Shown here one piece after another: positions 28,222 to 37,429 of a stretch of DNA of 55,291 nt. Location: contig CAIYRS010000076.1 in the NCBI GenBank assembly GCA_903928685.1, forward strand, positions 1 through 55,291, in the 5' to 3' direction. Below the pieces are notes generated by a model that did not search any database, was not told the origin of the DNA, and worked only from the letters and a program-made list of their open reading frames with translations. This stretch comes from an uncultured Methylococcaceae bacterium (lineage in GTDB: Bacteria; Pseudomonadota; Gammaproteobacteria; Methylococcales; Methylomonadaceae). The position numbers were made by a program, and so were the translations under genes. The first letter of the stretch is position 1. The number at the start of each line of letters is the position of its first letter.

Positions 28222-28818
28222 ATGATTACTCAATTATCACAACTGGATTTGAATGGCGAATACAGTTATGCCGATTATTTGACTTGGCAGTTTAATGAGC
28301 GGGTGGAATTGATTAAAGGCAAAATCATGGCGATGAGTCCTGCGCCTACAGTTAGGCATCAGACCATTTCCATGAATTTGACGGGCAAGTTATTTAATTT
28401 CTTTAGTGGTAAAAAATGTCGGGTATTTGCAGCGCCTTTTGATGTGCGCCTTTATGACCGCAAAAAATCCTTGTTGCAAAATCAAGATGTTATTACCGTC
28501 GTACAACCGGATTTATGCGTGATTTGTGATACCGCATTGCTGGATAAACGTGGCTGCAATGGCTCACCGGATTTGATTATCGAAATTTTGTCAAAGGGCA
28601 ATTTCAAACACGATTTACGAACCAAATTTACGCTTTATCAAGAGGCCGGGGTTAACGAGTATTGGGTGGTGCGTCCTTATGAAAAAAGCATTGAGCAGTT
28701 TGTGTTGAACGCAGCGGATAAATACCAAACCCAAGCCATTTATGTTGATGATGATTATCTACAATGCCACTTGTTTCCTGATTTACAAATTGATTTGACC
28801 GACGTGTTTATGGATTGA
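28222..28818 (+). CDS. Uma2 family (DUF820) endonuclease-fold protein
   Basis: A 198-aa protein with the Uma2 restriction-endonuclease-like core: the early LTWQFNERVELIKGKIMAM, VQPDLCVICD, GSPDLIIEILS and YQEAGVNEYWVV. These give the PD-(D/E)xK residues in the order E, D, E, K-like. Family members are very numerous in cyanobacteria and scattered in methanotrophs, and their function is not established. The gene sits between aceF and lpd on the same strand (50 bp after aceF), apparently as an insertion into the pyruvate dehydrogenase operon. Confidence 0.85.
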   Translation: MITQLSQLDLNGEYSYADYLTWQFNERVELIKGKIMAMSPAPTVRHQTISMNLTGKLFNFFSGKKCRVFAAPFDVRLYDRKKSLLQNQDVITVVQPDLCVICDTALLDKRGCNGSPDLIIEILSKGNFKHDLRTKFTLYQEAGVNEYWVVRPYEKSIEQFVLNAADKYQTQAIYVDDDYLQCHLFPDLQIDLTDVFMD

Positions 28819-28897
28819 ATCCATGCAGCTATAACAATGGTTTTTTAAGATGTGCCAATGTACGCGGCGCATCGGTTTTTTTATTTAAGGAATTCTC

Positions 28898-30313
28898 ATG
28901 ACAGAAACAGTTTTAAATGCAGAAGTTGTCGTCTTAGGCGGCGGCCCTGGCGGATACAGTGCCGCATTTCGTGCGGCGGATTTAGGCAAACAAGTGGTCT
29001 TGGTCGAACGCTATCCGGTTCTCGGCGGTGTCTGTTTAAATGTCGGCTGCATTCCTTCTAAAGCCTTGTTACATACAGCCTTAGTGATCCACGAAGCCGA
29101 AGAAATGGCAGAACATGGCATTAGCTTCACCAAGCCCGAATTGGATTTGGACAAAATCCGTACTTGGAAAGAAAGCGTCACCAAAACCTTGAACGGTGGT
29201 TTATCGGCCTTAGCAAAACAACGTAAAGTTACGGTTGTGCATGGTGTTGGGCAATTTACCTCGACTAACAGTTTGTCCGTACAAGGGGAAACCGACACCA
29301 CGGTAGTGAATTTCCAAAATGCCATTATTGCCGCTGGTTCACAACCGACCAAAATCCCTAGTTTTCCGCATGACGACCCGCGCTTGTGGGATTCCACCGA
29401 TGCGCTGGCATTAAGCCAAATCCCCAAAAAATTATTGATCGTCGGCGGCGGTATTATCGGCTTGGAAATGGCGACGGTTTACCACGCTTTCGGTTCGGAA
29501 ATCAGCGTGGTTGAATTAATGGATCAAATCATTCCTGGCTGTGATAAAGACTTGATTACGCCATTGTTCCGCCGTATCAAAAAACAATATAAAGACATCT
29601 GGCTGGAAACCCGCGTTACCGCTATTGAAGCCCAAGATGATGGCTTGAAAGTGTCTTTCGAAGGCAAAGATGCGCCAGAATCAGCCCTGTTTGATGCTGT
29701 TTTGGTTGCTGTAGGCCGCCGTCCGAATGGCAAACTGATTGCCGCTGAACAAGCTGGTGTCAGTGTCAATGAACAAGGTTTTATCACCGTTGATAAACAA
29801 CAACGCACCAACATCCCGCACATTTTCGCTATCGGCGACATCGTCGGTAACCCAATGCTGGCACACAAAGCGGTACACGAAGGCAAAGTTGCCGCCGAAG
29901 TTATCGCCGGACACAAAGCCGGATTCGACGCGCTTACTATTCCATCTGTGGCGTACACCGATCCTGAAATCGCGTGGATGGGTTTGACTGAAAACCAAGC
30001 CAAACAGCAAGGCATCGAATACGACAAAGCCGCATTCCCTTGGGCAGCAAGTGGGCGTTCTTTGGCGATGGGCCGAAAAGAAGGCATCACCAAAATCCTC
30101 TGCGAAAAAGGCACAGGCAGAGTGTTAGGTGCTGGCATGGTCGGTCCAAACGCCGGTGAATTAATCGCCGAAGCCGTCTTGGCTTTGGAAATGGGCGCGG
30201 ATGCTGAAGATATTAGTTTGACTATCCACCCACACCCAACCTTGTCAGAAACGTTTGCTTTTGCAGCAGAAATGATTACAGGCACGATTACTGATCTTTA
30301 TATAAAGAAATAG
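28898..30313 (+). CDS. lpd: Dihydrolipoamide dehydrogenase Lpd (E3)
   Basis: A 471-aa flavoprotein that reoxidises dihydrolipoamide with NAD. The FAD-binding motif is VVVLGGGPGGYSAAFRA, the redox-active disulfide is GGVCLNVGCIPSK (about 43-55), the NAD-binding motif is IVGGGIIGLEMA, and the C-terminal catalytic His-Glu pair lies in HPHPTLSE. The ribosome-binding site is TAAGGAATTCTC. It completes the aceE-aceF-lpd set and may also serve 2-oxoglutarate dehydrogenase. Confidence 0.97.
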   Translation: MTETVLNAEVVVLGGGPGGYSAAFRAADLGKQVVLVERYPVLGGVCLNVGCIPSKALLHTALVIHEAEEMAEHGISFTKPELDLDKIRTWKESVTKTLNGGLSALAKQRKVTVVHGVGQFTSTNSLSVQGETDTTVVNFQNAIIAAGSQPTKIPSFPHDDPRLWDSTDALALSQIPKKLLIVGGGIIGLEMATVYHAFGSEISVVELMDQIIPGCDKDLITPLFRRIKKQYKDIWLETRVTAIEAQDDGLKVSFEGKDAPESALFDAVLVAVGRRPNGKLIAAEQAGVSVNEQGFITVDKQQRTNIPHIFAIGDIVGNPMLAHKAVHEGKVAAEVIAGHKAGFDALTIPSVAYTDPEIAWMGLTENQAKQQGIEYDKAAFPWAASGRSLAMGRKEGITKILCEKGTGRVLGAGMVGPNAGELIAEAVLALEMGADAEDISLTIHPHPTLSETFAFAAEMITGTITDLYIKK

Positions 30314-30370
30314 AGAATCATAACCTCATCGAATTGTGCTTTGTTTCCATTTTTATAGAAATAACCTTAC

Positions 30371-31165
30371 TTGAATAATAAAATTGCTTCCCTTTGGTCT
30401 TATCGGGGTTTCGTGCTTGGCAGTGTCAAGCGCGAATTTCAATCCAAATACCAGAACTCTATGTTGGGAGCTATCTGGACGATCATAAATCCGCTGTCCA
30501 TGATCGTGGTATACACGGTGATTTTTTCGCAAGTCATGCGCGCTAAGTTACCGGATATGGACAGCGATTTTGCTTACAGTATCTATCTTTGTTCCGGCGT
30601 ATTGACCTGGGGCTTGTTTGCGGAAATTGTTGGGCGTAGCCAAAACGTTTTTCTCGAATACGCCTCGTTGATAAAAAAACTCAGTTTTCCCCGTATTTGC
30701 CTACCCATCATCGTTATCTTAAATTCCCTGCTTAATTTCGGAATTATTTTCTGTTTGTTCATTATTTTTCTAGTGGTCAGCGGAAATTTTCCGGGATGGT
30801 CGTTTTTGGCAATTTTCCCCGTGCTACTGATTGAAATTCTTTTTTCTATTGGTTTAGGCATTAGTCTTGGTGTGCTGAATGTCTTTTTCCGTGATATTGG
30901 TCAGTTTTTTGGTATCATCCTGCAATTTTGGTTTTGGCTGACACCCATCGTCTATCCTATTGCTACCTTGCCAGAAAATATCCGCGGATTTTTAACGTTT
31001 AATCCTATGTTCGCCATTATTGATGCTTACCACACGGTGTTTATCAACAGTCAATTGCCGCAGTGGCAAACATTGTTGCCTGCGGCTAGCATTAGTTTGA
31101 TTCTATGTTGGTCAGCATTCCGGCTCTTCCGCAAACATTCAGGTGAAATGGTGGACGAGCTTTAA
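30371..31165 (+). CDS. wzm: Polysaccharide ABC exporter permease (Wzm-like)
   Basis: A 264-aa ABC-2 permease with about six membrane helices. It has the conserved N-terminal segment KREFQSKYQNSMLGAIW and the later FWFWLTPIVYP and FNPMFAIIDAYH, typical of O-antigen and teichoic acid exporters. The start is TTG 30371; no ATG is available. The stop overlaps the ATG of the ATPase gene by one base, so the two are translationally coupled. It forms the channel that moves an undecaprenyl-linked polysaccharide across the inner membrane. Confidence 0.9.
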   Translation: MNNKIASLWSYRGFVLGSVKREFQSKYQNSMLGAIWTIINPLSMIVVYTVIFSQVMRAKLPDMDSDFAYSIYLCSGVLTWGLFAEIVGRSQNVFLEYASLIKKLSFPRICLPIIVILNSLLNFGIIFCLFIIFLVVSGNFPGWSFLAIFPVLLIEILFSIGLGISLGVLNVFFRDIGQFFGIILQFWFWLTPIVYPIATLPENIRGFLTFNPMFAIIDAYHTVFINSQLPQWQTLLPAASISLILCWSAFRLFRKHSGEMVDEL

Positions 31166-32382
31166 TGGGTTCCATCACTGTCAATAATCTCAGCAAGGCT
31201 TATAAGCTCTATCCTGGCCGTTGGTCGCGCTTGGCGGAATGGCTAGTGCCGTTTACTAAGCCCCGTCATCAGCTTAAATGGGTGTTGCAAGGCATTAATT
31301 TTGTTGTTTCTCCTGGCGAAGCTGTGGGTATTATCGGGATTAACGGCGCAGGTAAAAGCACCTTACTTAAGCTGATAACGGGCACTACGCAGCCCACTAC
31401 AGGTTCTGTTGCAATGACCGGAAGGGTTGCGGCGATGCTGGAATTGGGCATGGGGTTTCATCCTGATTTTACCGGAAGGCAGAACGCTTTTATGTCAGGA
31501 CAATTGCTGGGCTACAGTTCTGAAGATATTGCCCGGTTAATGCCTGAAATAGAAGCCTTTGCGGAAATTGGCGATTATATCGACCAGCCTGTGCGGGTAT
31601 ATTCCAGCGGTATGCAAATGCGCTTGGCCTTTAGTGTCGCCACTGCCCAACGGCCTGATCTTTTGATTATCGACGAAGCCTTATCGGTCGGTGACGCTTA
31701 TTTTCAACATAAAAGTTTTGCCCGGATACGGGAATTTCGTAGCCAAGGCACAACCTTGCTAATTGTTTCTCATGATAAGACTGCCATCCAATCCATTTGT
31801 GACCGAGCCATATTATTGAGTGCAGGAACCATCATCAAGCAAGGTTTGCCTGAAGAAATTATGGATTATTACAACGCGATGCTGGCTGAGCGAGAAAACT
31901 CAACCGTTAGGCAGCAAACCAGCGATGACGGAAAAATCCAAACAGTTTCTGGAACGGGAGAGGCGGTCGTGGCAGGGATTGCCTTATTGAATGCTAACGA
32001 TGAGAAAGTAGAAGTCATTGATGTCGGGCAAAGTGTAATTCTGCAAATTACCGTTTCGGTAAAAGCCAATCTACCGGAATTAGTGTTGGGATATATGATA
32101 AAAGACCGTTTGGGGCAGCCAGTATTTGGTACCAATACCTTTCATTTAAAACAAATTCAACAGGATGTCACTGCCGGTAAATTGCTCACCTATAGATTTG
32201 CATTTGCGGCTAATTTAGGGGAGGGGGCTTATTCGATAGCCGTGGCATTGCACGCCTCAGACACCCATATTGCAAAAAATTATGAATGGCGCGATTTGGC
32301 TTTGGTATTTAATGTGGTCAATATGAGTAAAGAACAATTTGTTGGTGTGGCGTGGTTGGCTCCTAAATTGGAAGTATTGTGA
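31165..32382 (+). CDS. wzt: Polysaccharide ABC exporter ATPase with C-terminal binding domain (Wzt-like)
   Basis: 405 aa. The ATPase domain (1-250) has Walker A GINGAGKST (about 59), the signature YSSGMQMRLAFS (about 147) and Walker B LLIIDEALSVGD (about 167). The extension at about 265-405 is beta-rich and matches Wzt-C domains (DVGQSVILQITVSV, GYMIKDRLGQPVFGTNT, GEGAYSIAVALH). These bind the modified non-reducing end of the finished glycan before export in E. coli O8/O9a. Its presence with the adjacent methyltransferase suggests a cap-dependent export mechanism. Confidence 0.92.
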   Translation: MGSITVNNLSKAYKLYPGRWSRLAEWLVPFTKPRHQLKWVLQGINFVVSPGEAVGIIGINGAGKSTLLKLITGTTQPTTGSVAMTGRVAAMLELGMGFHPDFTGRQNAFMSGQLLGYSSEDIARLMPEIEAFAEIGDYIDQPVRVYSSGMQMRLAFSVATAQRPDLLIIDEALSVGDAYFQHKSFARIREFRSQGTTLLIVSHDKTAIQSICDRAILLSAGTIIKQGLPEEIMDYYNAMLAERENSTVRQQTSDDGKIQTVSGTGEAVVAGIALLNANDEKVEVIDVGQSVILQITVSVKANLPELVLGYMIKDRLGQPVFGTNTFHLKQIQQDVTAGKLLTYRFAFAANLGEGAYSIAVALHASDTHIAKNYEWRDLALVFNVVNMSKEQFVGVAWLAPKLEVL

Positions 32383-33707
32383 TGACAGGAAGTTTCTATA
32401 GGGCGTTTGAAGACTTACATCGAGGAAGCCGTGAGCTAATTAAATCACGTCTTCGAGTTTATCTTCCTTTTGTTGAAGCAATTAAACAGTTGAACAAAGA
32501 AGTTAAAGCCATTGATCTTGGCTGTGGTCGCGGAGAATGGTTAGAGCTGCTTGGAGAAGTGGGGGTAGAAGCCCAAGGCGTTGATATTGATAATTCTATG
32601 CTGTCAGCTTGTAGGGCACTGGGTTTAAGCGTAGAAACAGCTGAAGCTGTGGTTTTTTTGAAAACGCTGGCTGATGATAGTTATGACATCGTTTCTGGGT
32701 TTCATATTGCCGAACATATACCATTTGTAGATTTACAAATTCTTGTACAAGAAGCTCTTCGTGTTTTAAGGCCAGCGGGTTTACTGATTCTTGAAACGCC
32801 AAATCCTGAAAACATCGTGGTTGCTACCGTTAATTTTTATGTAGATCCAACCCATCAACGGCCATTACCTCCGCAATTACTGAGTTTTTTGCCACAGTAT
32901 TATGGTTTTTTCCGTACAAAAATACTGCGTTTGCAAGAGTCATCTGATTTGCTTTTATCGGGTGAGCCTAGCCTTGCCGGAGTACTTAACGGAGTAAGCC
33001 CCGATTACGCGATAATTGCACAAAAAAATGCCTCTCCAGAAGGATTGTCTTTATTTTCAGTCTGTTTTGAAAATGAATATGGACTAACGCTCGATACTTT
33101 ATCTTCATGGTACGACGGGCGTTTATATGAGCATATAAAGCAAGCAAAAGATCAATGGGAAAAAACCGAAGGTATGCGTGCGACTTTGCAACACGTCGAT
33201 GTTCGTTCAGATCAATTAAGTGCACAAATACAACAGCTAGATGCCAGAATGGAGCAAATGCAAGTGTTAATCCAGCATGTTGACGCTCTTGCCCAGCAGG
33301 CCCATAACAATCTAAACGCTGTTTATCACAGTAACTCTTGGCGGTTTACTGCTCCTATGCGTTGGATGGGTTTACAGCTAAGGCTATTGCGTCAGCATGG
33401 CCTAAAATCGCGGATAAAAGCATTTGTGAAAAAATGTTTCATCCCGATTATTAGAAATTGCATAAGTTTTATAGACAATAGGCCAGTATTTCGTCGTTAC
33501 TGCTTACAAATAGTAAATAGATTAGGGATATATGCTTTTTTGCGTACCTTCTATTTAAGGAATTATAGGAATTCTTTAGATTTTTACTCTCAAGGATATG
33601 GTTTGTCAGTGGTAACTGACCCAACCGTAGAAAATTTTAATAGAAGAACCCAGCGTATTTATTTGGATTTGAAAAAGCTTATTGAAAAGCAAAATGGGTT
33701 TAACTGA
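32382..33707 (+). CDS. SAM-dependent methyltransferase with coiled coil, probable glycan-capping enzyme
   Basis: 441 aa from ATG 32382 (TGATG overlap with the Wzt stop; GTG 32379 is also possible). Class I methyltransferase domain, residues about 35-215: AIDLGCGRGEWLELLG, GVDIDNSM, GFHIAEHIP, LILETPNPEN. Residues about 245-312 are rich in Gln/Asp/Arg heptads and look like a coiled coil. The tail has HSNSWRFTAPMRW and amphipathic basic helices. WbdD of E. coli O9a caps the polymer with a methyltransferase, a kinase and a coiled-coil ruler. Here the methyltransferase and coiled coil are present but no kinase is seen. The next gene overlaps by one base. Confidence 0.83.
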   Translation: MTGSFYRAFEDLHRGSRELIKSRLRVYLPFVEAIKQLNKEVKAIDLGCGRGEWLELLGEVGVEAQGVDIDNSMLSACRALGLSVETAEAVVFLKTLADDSYDIVSGFHIAEHIPFVDLQILVQEALRVLRPAGLLILETPNPENIVVATVNFYVDPTHQRPLPPQLLSFLPQYYGFFRTKILRLQESSDLLLSGEPSLAGVLNGVSPDYAIIAQKNASPEGLSLFSVCFENEYGLTLDTLSSWYDGRLYEHIKQAKDQWEKTEGMRATLQHVDVRSDQLSAQIQQLDARMEQMQVLIQHVDALAQQAHNNLNAVYHSNSWRFTAPMRWMGLQLRLLRQHGLKSRIKAFVKKCFIPIIRNCISFIDNRPVFRRYCLQIVNRLGIYAFLRTFYLRNYRNSLDFYSQGYGLSVVTDPTVENFNRRTQRIYLDLKKLIEKQNGFN

Positions 33708-36700
33708 TGCGTATTGTTATTGATTTGCAGGGATTTCAAGGTAGTAACCAGCAGCGTGGTATTGGTCGATATACACTTTCTTTAGCGCAAGCTATTGCCC
33801 GTAATCGCGGATCTCATGAAGTATTTATTGCCTTAAATGGGATGTTTCCGGATACCATTGAAACGATACGCTTTGCTTTTGAAGGTCTGCTACCTGAAGA
33901 AAATATTCGTGTTTGGCGTTCATTAGAGCCTGTAAACAACCTGGATGAATCGAATGATTGGCGTCGTCGTTCGGCAGAATTCATTAGGGAAGCATTTTTA
34001 GCCAGTCTGAAGCCTGATATTGTTCTCGTGAGTAGTGTGTTTGAAGGGCTAGGTGATAATGTGGTCACCAGCATTGGGGCATTAAGCTCCAGCATACCTA
34101 CAGCGGCTGTTTTATATGACTTGATTCCGCTGATCCAACGCTCGCCTTATCTTGACAACCCAATAGTGGAAGTTTGGTATGAGAAGAAATTAAGCCATCT
34201 TCGCAAGGCGGACATGTTGCTTGCTATTTCTGAATCGTCACGGCAAGAGGGTCTTCAGTATTTGGGGTTTAGTACTGAAAAATGCCTCACTATATCAACC
34301 GCAGTTGATACCCAATTTCAGCCGATTAAAATCGACAGCAGTCAGGAGCATAACCTCCGTGCGCGTTATAACGTGCCGCGCCAATTTGTAATGTACACAG
34401 GTGGTATTGATTATCGTAAGAACATTGAAGGGCTTATCCGTGGTTACGCAAAATTGCCCAAAGCTTTACGTGCCGCACATCAATTAGTGATTGTTTGTGC
34501 CATCAATACATCAAGTCGAGAAACATTGCTTAAATTGGCGAAGCAAGAGGGCCTGGCAGCCGATGAGCTAGTGTTGACGGGATTTGTTTCAGAAGAAGAT
34601 TTGTTGTTGTTTTATAACTTATGCAAAGTATTCATTTTTCCTTCATGGCATGAAGGTTTCGGCTTGCCTGCGCTTGAGGCAATGTCTTGTGGGCGTGCAG
34701 TAATTGCGGCTAATTCGTCTAGTTTGCCAGAAGTGATCGGGCGAAGTGATGCGCTTTTTGATCCCATGAGTGATGAAGCTATTACTGAAAAACTTACTCA
34801 AGTCCTGACTGATGATGCTTTTCGGTTAGAGTTGGAACAACATGGCTTGGCTCAAGCTAAACAATTTTCATGGGATACTACTGCCCATCGGGCTATTGCT
34901 GGGCTTGAGCAATTGCATAACAGAAAGGTAGGGGCGGATATTGAGCCAACTCGACGTCCTAAAATGGCATATGTCTCGCCATTACCACCAGAAAGGAGTG
35001 GCATAAGCGATTATAGTGCTGAACTATTACCCGAGCTTTCACGCCACTACGATATTGAAGTGATTGTCGCACAGGATTCTGTCTCTACATCCTGGATCAA
35101 CGCTAACTGCCAAATCCGAAGCGTTGCTTGGTTTAAGGCCAATGCAGAACGCTACGATAGGGTGGTTTATCATTTTGGAAATTCCCATTTTCATCAGCAT
35201 ATGTTTGCTTTGCTGGAAGAATTTCCTGGTGTGGTTGTGCTGCATGATTTTTTCTTATCTGGTATTGCTGCCCATATTGAAGTGACTGGTTATCAACCTG
35301 GGTATTGGACAGAGTCTTTATATCAGGCTTCTGGCTACAGGGCAGTACAGCAACGTTTTCATACAGAAGACACTGCGGACGTAGTTTGGCAATACCCATG
35401 CAATATCAGTGTACTTCGTTCTGCATTGGCGTTGCTTGTGCATTCCGAAAATTCACGGCGGCTTGCAAACCAATGGTATGGTGAAGGATCGGCTAGAGAT
35501 TGGTTTGTTATCCCGCATTTACGTGCATCTGAAATTGCTTTTGATAAATTGCAAGCGCGTCGCCAACTAGACTTGGCTGATATGGATTTTGTTATATGTA
35601 GTTTTGGTTTGTTAGGGTCGACAAAGCTTAATCACCGATTACTTGATGCTTGGTTAGCATCTGAATTAGCAAACGACAAGAATTGTTTGCTGGTGTTTGT
35701 TGGTGAAAATCAGGAAGATTCCTATGGTCAGGCGCTCGCTGCCAAAATTCGCCGCAGTGGCATGGGTAAGCGAGTATGTATTACTGGCTGGGCAGATACT
35801 AATACTTTTCGGCAATATCTTGCAGCAGCGGATATTGGTGTCCAGTTACGGACACTTTCACGTGGTGAAACATCCGGTACAGTACTGGATTGTATGAATT
35901 ACGCCTTACCAACTATCGTTAATGCCAATGGCAGCATGGCAGATTTGCCCGATGATGCCGTGTGGAAATTACCTGATGAATTTACTGATGTTGAACTGGT
36001 AACGGCCTTAGAAACCTTGTGGCGAGATCAATCTTACCGTCAGGCACTCGGTAATCGGGCGCGTGAAACCATACTGACCCGTCATGCTCCAAGTAACTGT
36101 GCGGATATGTATAAGGATGCGATAGAAAGCGCATATTTTCATGCACTTAACGATTTATCTGCATTAAGCAAAGCCATTGCAGGTATCGAAACATTACATA
36201 CAGAACAGCAAACGTTGCTTAAGCTGGCGCGAGAAATAGATTTATCCATTCCTAGTAAGTTTTCTCCAAAGCAATTATTCGTGGATATTTCGGAATTGGT
36301 ATTGCGGGATTCTAAAAGTGGTATCCAGCGGGTAGTGCGAAATATCTTGCGGGAGCTTTTGGAACATCCGCCCGAAGGTTACAGGGTTGAGCCCGTCTAT
36401 GCTTCCCATGACCACGCATATCGCTACGCGCGAAGATTTACCCTGGGTTTTCTCAACTGTCCTGAATTAGCGCTTGCAGATGAGGTTATTGAATTCCGTG
36501 CCGGGGACATTTTTTTAGGGTTAGATTTACAGCCCCATGTTGTACCTGCGCAAAGATTGTTTTATCAACAGTTGCGTAACTTTGGGGTCAAAGTTCAATT
36601 TTTGGTATATGACTTATTACCAATCCTTATGCCTAAGTTTTTTAGCGAAGGGGCTAGCAAGCAGCATCAAATTTGGCTAGAGGTTGTTATTGAAAGCGAT

Positions 36701-37429
36701 GGCGCCATTTGTATTTCAAATTCTGTGGCAGATGAACTTGACGGCTGGATAAGGGCAAATGGATATGTGCGGCGGCGGAATTTTAAGATTACTTCGTTTC
36801 ACTTAGGCGCTGATTTAGATGGGGTCAACTTATCACCCCATGTATCGGCTATTGAAAATAATTTGGTGATAAAGCGTTTATCTGAAAGACCGACTTTTTT
36901 GATGGTTGGTACTATTGAGCCGAGAAAAGGATATGCACAAACAATTGCTGCATTTGAAATGCTTTGGAATGAAGGGGTTGAAGTTAATCTGGTTATTGTC
37001 GGTAAAATTGGTTGGATGATGGATTCAATGATCCACCATTTAAATAATCATCCAGAATTAGAAAAGCGGTTATTTTGGCTACAAGGAATTAATGACGAGT
37101 ATTTGGAGAAAGTCTATGCTGCTAGCGACTGTTTAATTGCAGCGAGTGAAGGCGAAGGGTTTGGACTACCACTCATTGAATCTGCCCAGCATAAATTACC
37201 TATTATTGCCCGTGATATTCCGGTGTTTCGCGAAGTAGCTGGTCAATATGCCTATTATTTCAGCGGCTTAAAACCACAGGATCTTGCTGGCACAATTAAA
37301 AGCTGGCTGGAGTCCTATGCTAAAGATGGCGTTCCACGTTCGGATAATATGCCTTGGCTAAATTGGAACCAAAGCACTCAGCAATTGCTTGCCACTATGT
37401 TTACTGAACAGCATGTCGTAAAACATTAG
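33707..37429 (+). CDS. Three-module glycosyltransferase (WbdA-like polymerase)
   Basis: A 1240-aa protein with three GT-B modules. Module 1 (1-410): QGSNQQRGIGRYT, GGIDYRKNIEGL and the GT4 donor motif HEGFGLPALEAM (about 314). Module 2 (about 418-810): MAYVSPLPPERSGISDYSAE, with a weaker site RGETSGTVLDCM in place of the E-x7-E motif. Module 3 (about 855-1240): RDSKSGIQRVVRN, GTIEPRKGY and EGEGFGLPLIES (about 1148). Size and module number resemble WbdA of E. coli O8, which polymerises mannose with several linkages. Here it likely builds a repeat with two or three linkages from GDP-D-rhamnose or GDP-mannose. Confidence 0.87.
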   Translation: MRIVIDLQGFQGSNQQRGIGRYTLSLAQAIARNRGSHEVFIALNGMFPDTIETIRFAFEGLLPEENIRVWRSLEPVNNLDESNDWRRRSAEFIREAFLASLKPDIVLVSSVFEGLGDNVVTSIGALSSSIPTAAVLYDLIPLIQRSPYLDNPIVEVWYEKKLSHLRKADMLLAISESSRQEGLQYLGFSTEKCLTISTAVDTQFQPIKIDSSQEHNLRARYNVPRQFVMYTGGIDYRKNIEGLIRGYAKLPKALRAAHQLVIVCAINTSSRETLLKLAKQEGLAADELVLTGFVSEEDLLLFYNLCKVFIFPSWHEGFGLPALEAMSCGRAVIAANSSSLPEVIGRSDALFDPMSDEAITEKLTQVLTDDAFRLELEQHGLAQAKQFSWDTTAHRAIAGLEQLHNRKVGADIEPTRRPKMAYVSPLPPERSGISDYSAELLPELSRHYDIEVIVAQDSVSTSWINANCQIRSVAWFKANAERYDRVVYHFGNSHFHQHMFALLEEFPGVVVLHDFFLSGIAAHIEVTGYQPGYWTESLYQASGYRAVQQRFHTEDTADVVWQYPCNISVLRSALALLVHSENSRRLANQWYGEGSARDWFVIPHLRASEIAFDKLQARRQLDLADMDFVICSFGLLGSTKLNHRLLDAWLASELANDKNCLLVFVGENQEDSYGQALAAKIRRSGMGKRVCITGWADTNTFRQYLAAADIGVQLRTLSRGETSGTVLDCMNYALPTIVNANGSMADLPDDAVWKLPDEFTDVELVTALETLWRDQSYRQALGNRARETILTRHAPSNCADMYKDAIESAYFHALNDLSALSKAIAGIETLHTEQQTLLKLAREIDLSIPSKFSPKQLFVDISELVLRDSKSGIQRVVRNILRELLEHPPEGYRVEPVYASHDHAYRYARRFTLGFLNCPELALADEVIEFRAGDIFLGLDLQPHVVPAQRLFYQQLRNFGVKVQFLVYDLLPILMPKFFSEGASKQHQIWLEVVIESDGAICISNSVADELDGWIRANGYVRRRNFKITSFHLGADLDGVNLSPHVSAIENNLVIKRLSERPTFLMVGTIEPRKGYAQTIAAFEMLWNEGVEVNLVIVGKIGWMMDSMIHHLNNHPELEKRLFWLQGINDEYLEKVYAASDCLIAASEGEGFGLPLIESAQHKLPIIARDIPVFREVAGQYAYYFSGLKPQDLAGTIKSWLESYAKDGVPRSDNMPWLNWNQSTQQLLATMFTEQHVVKH

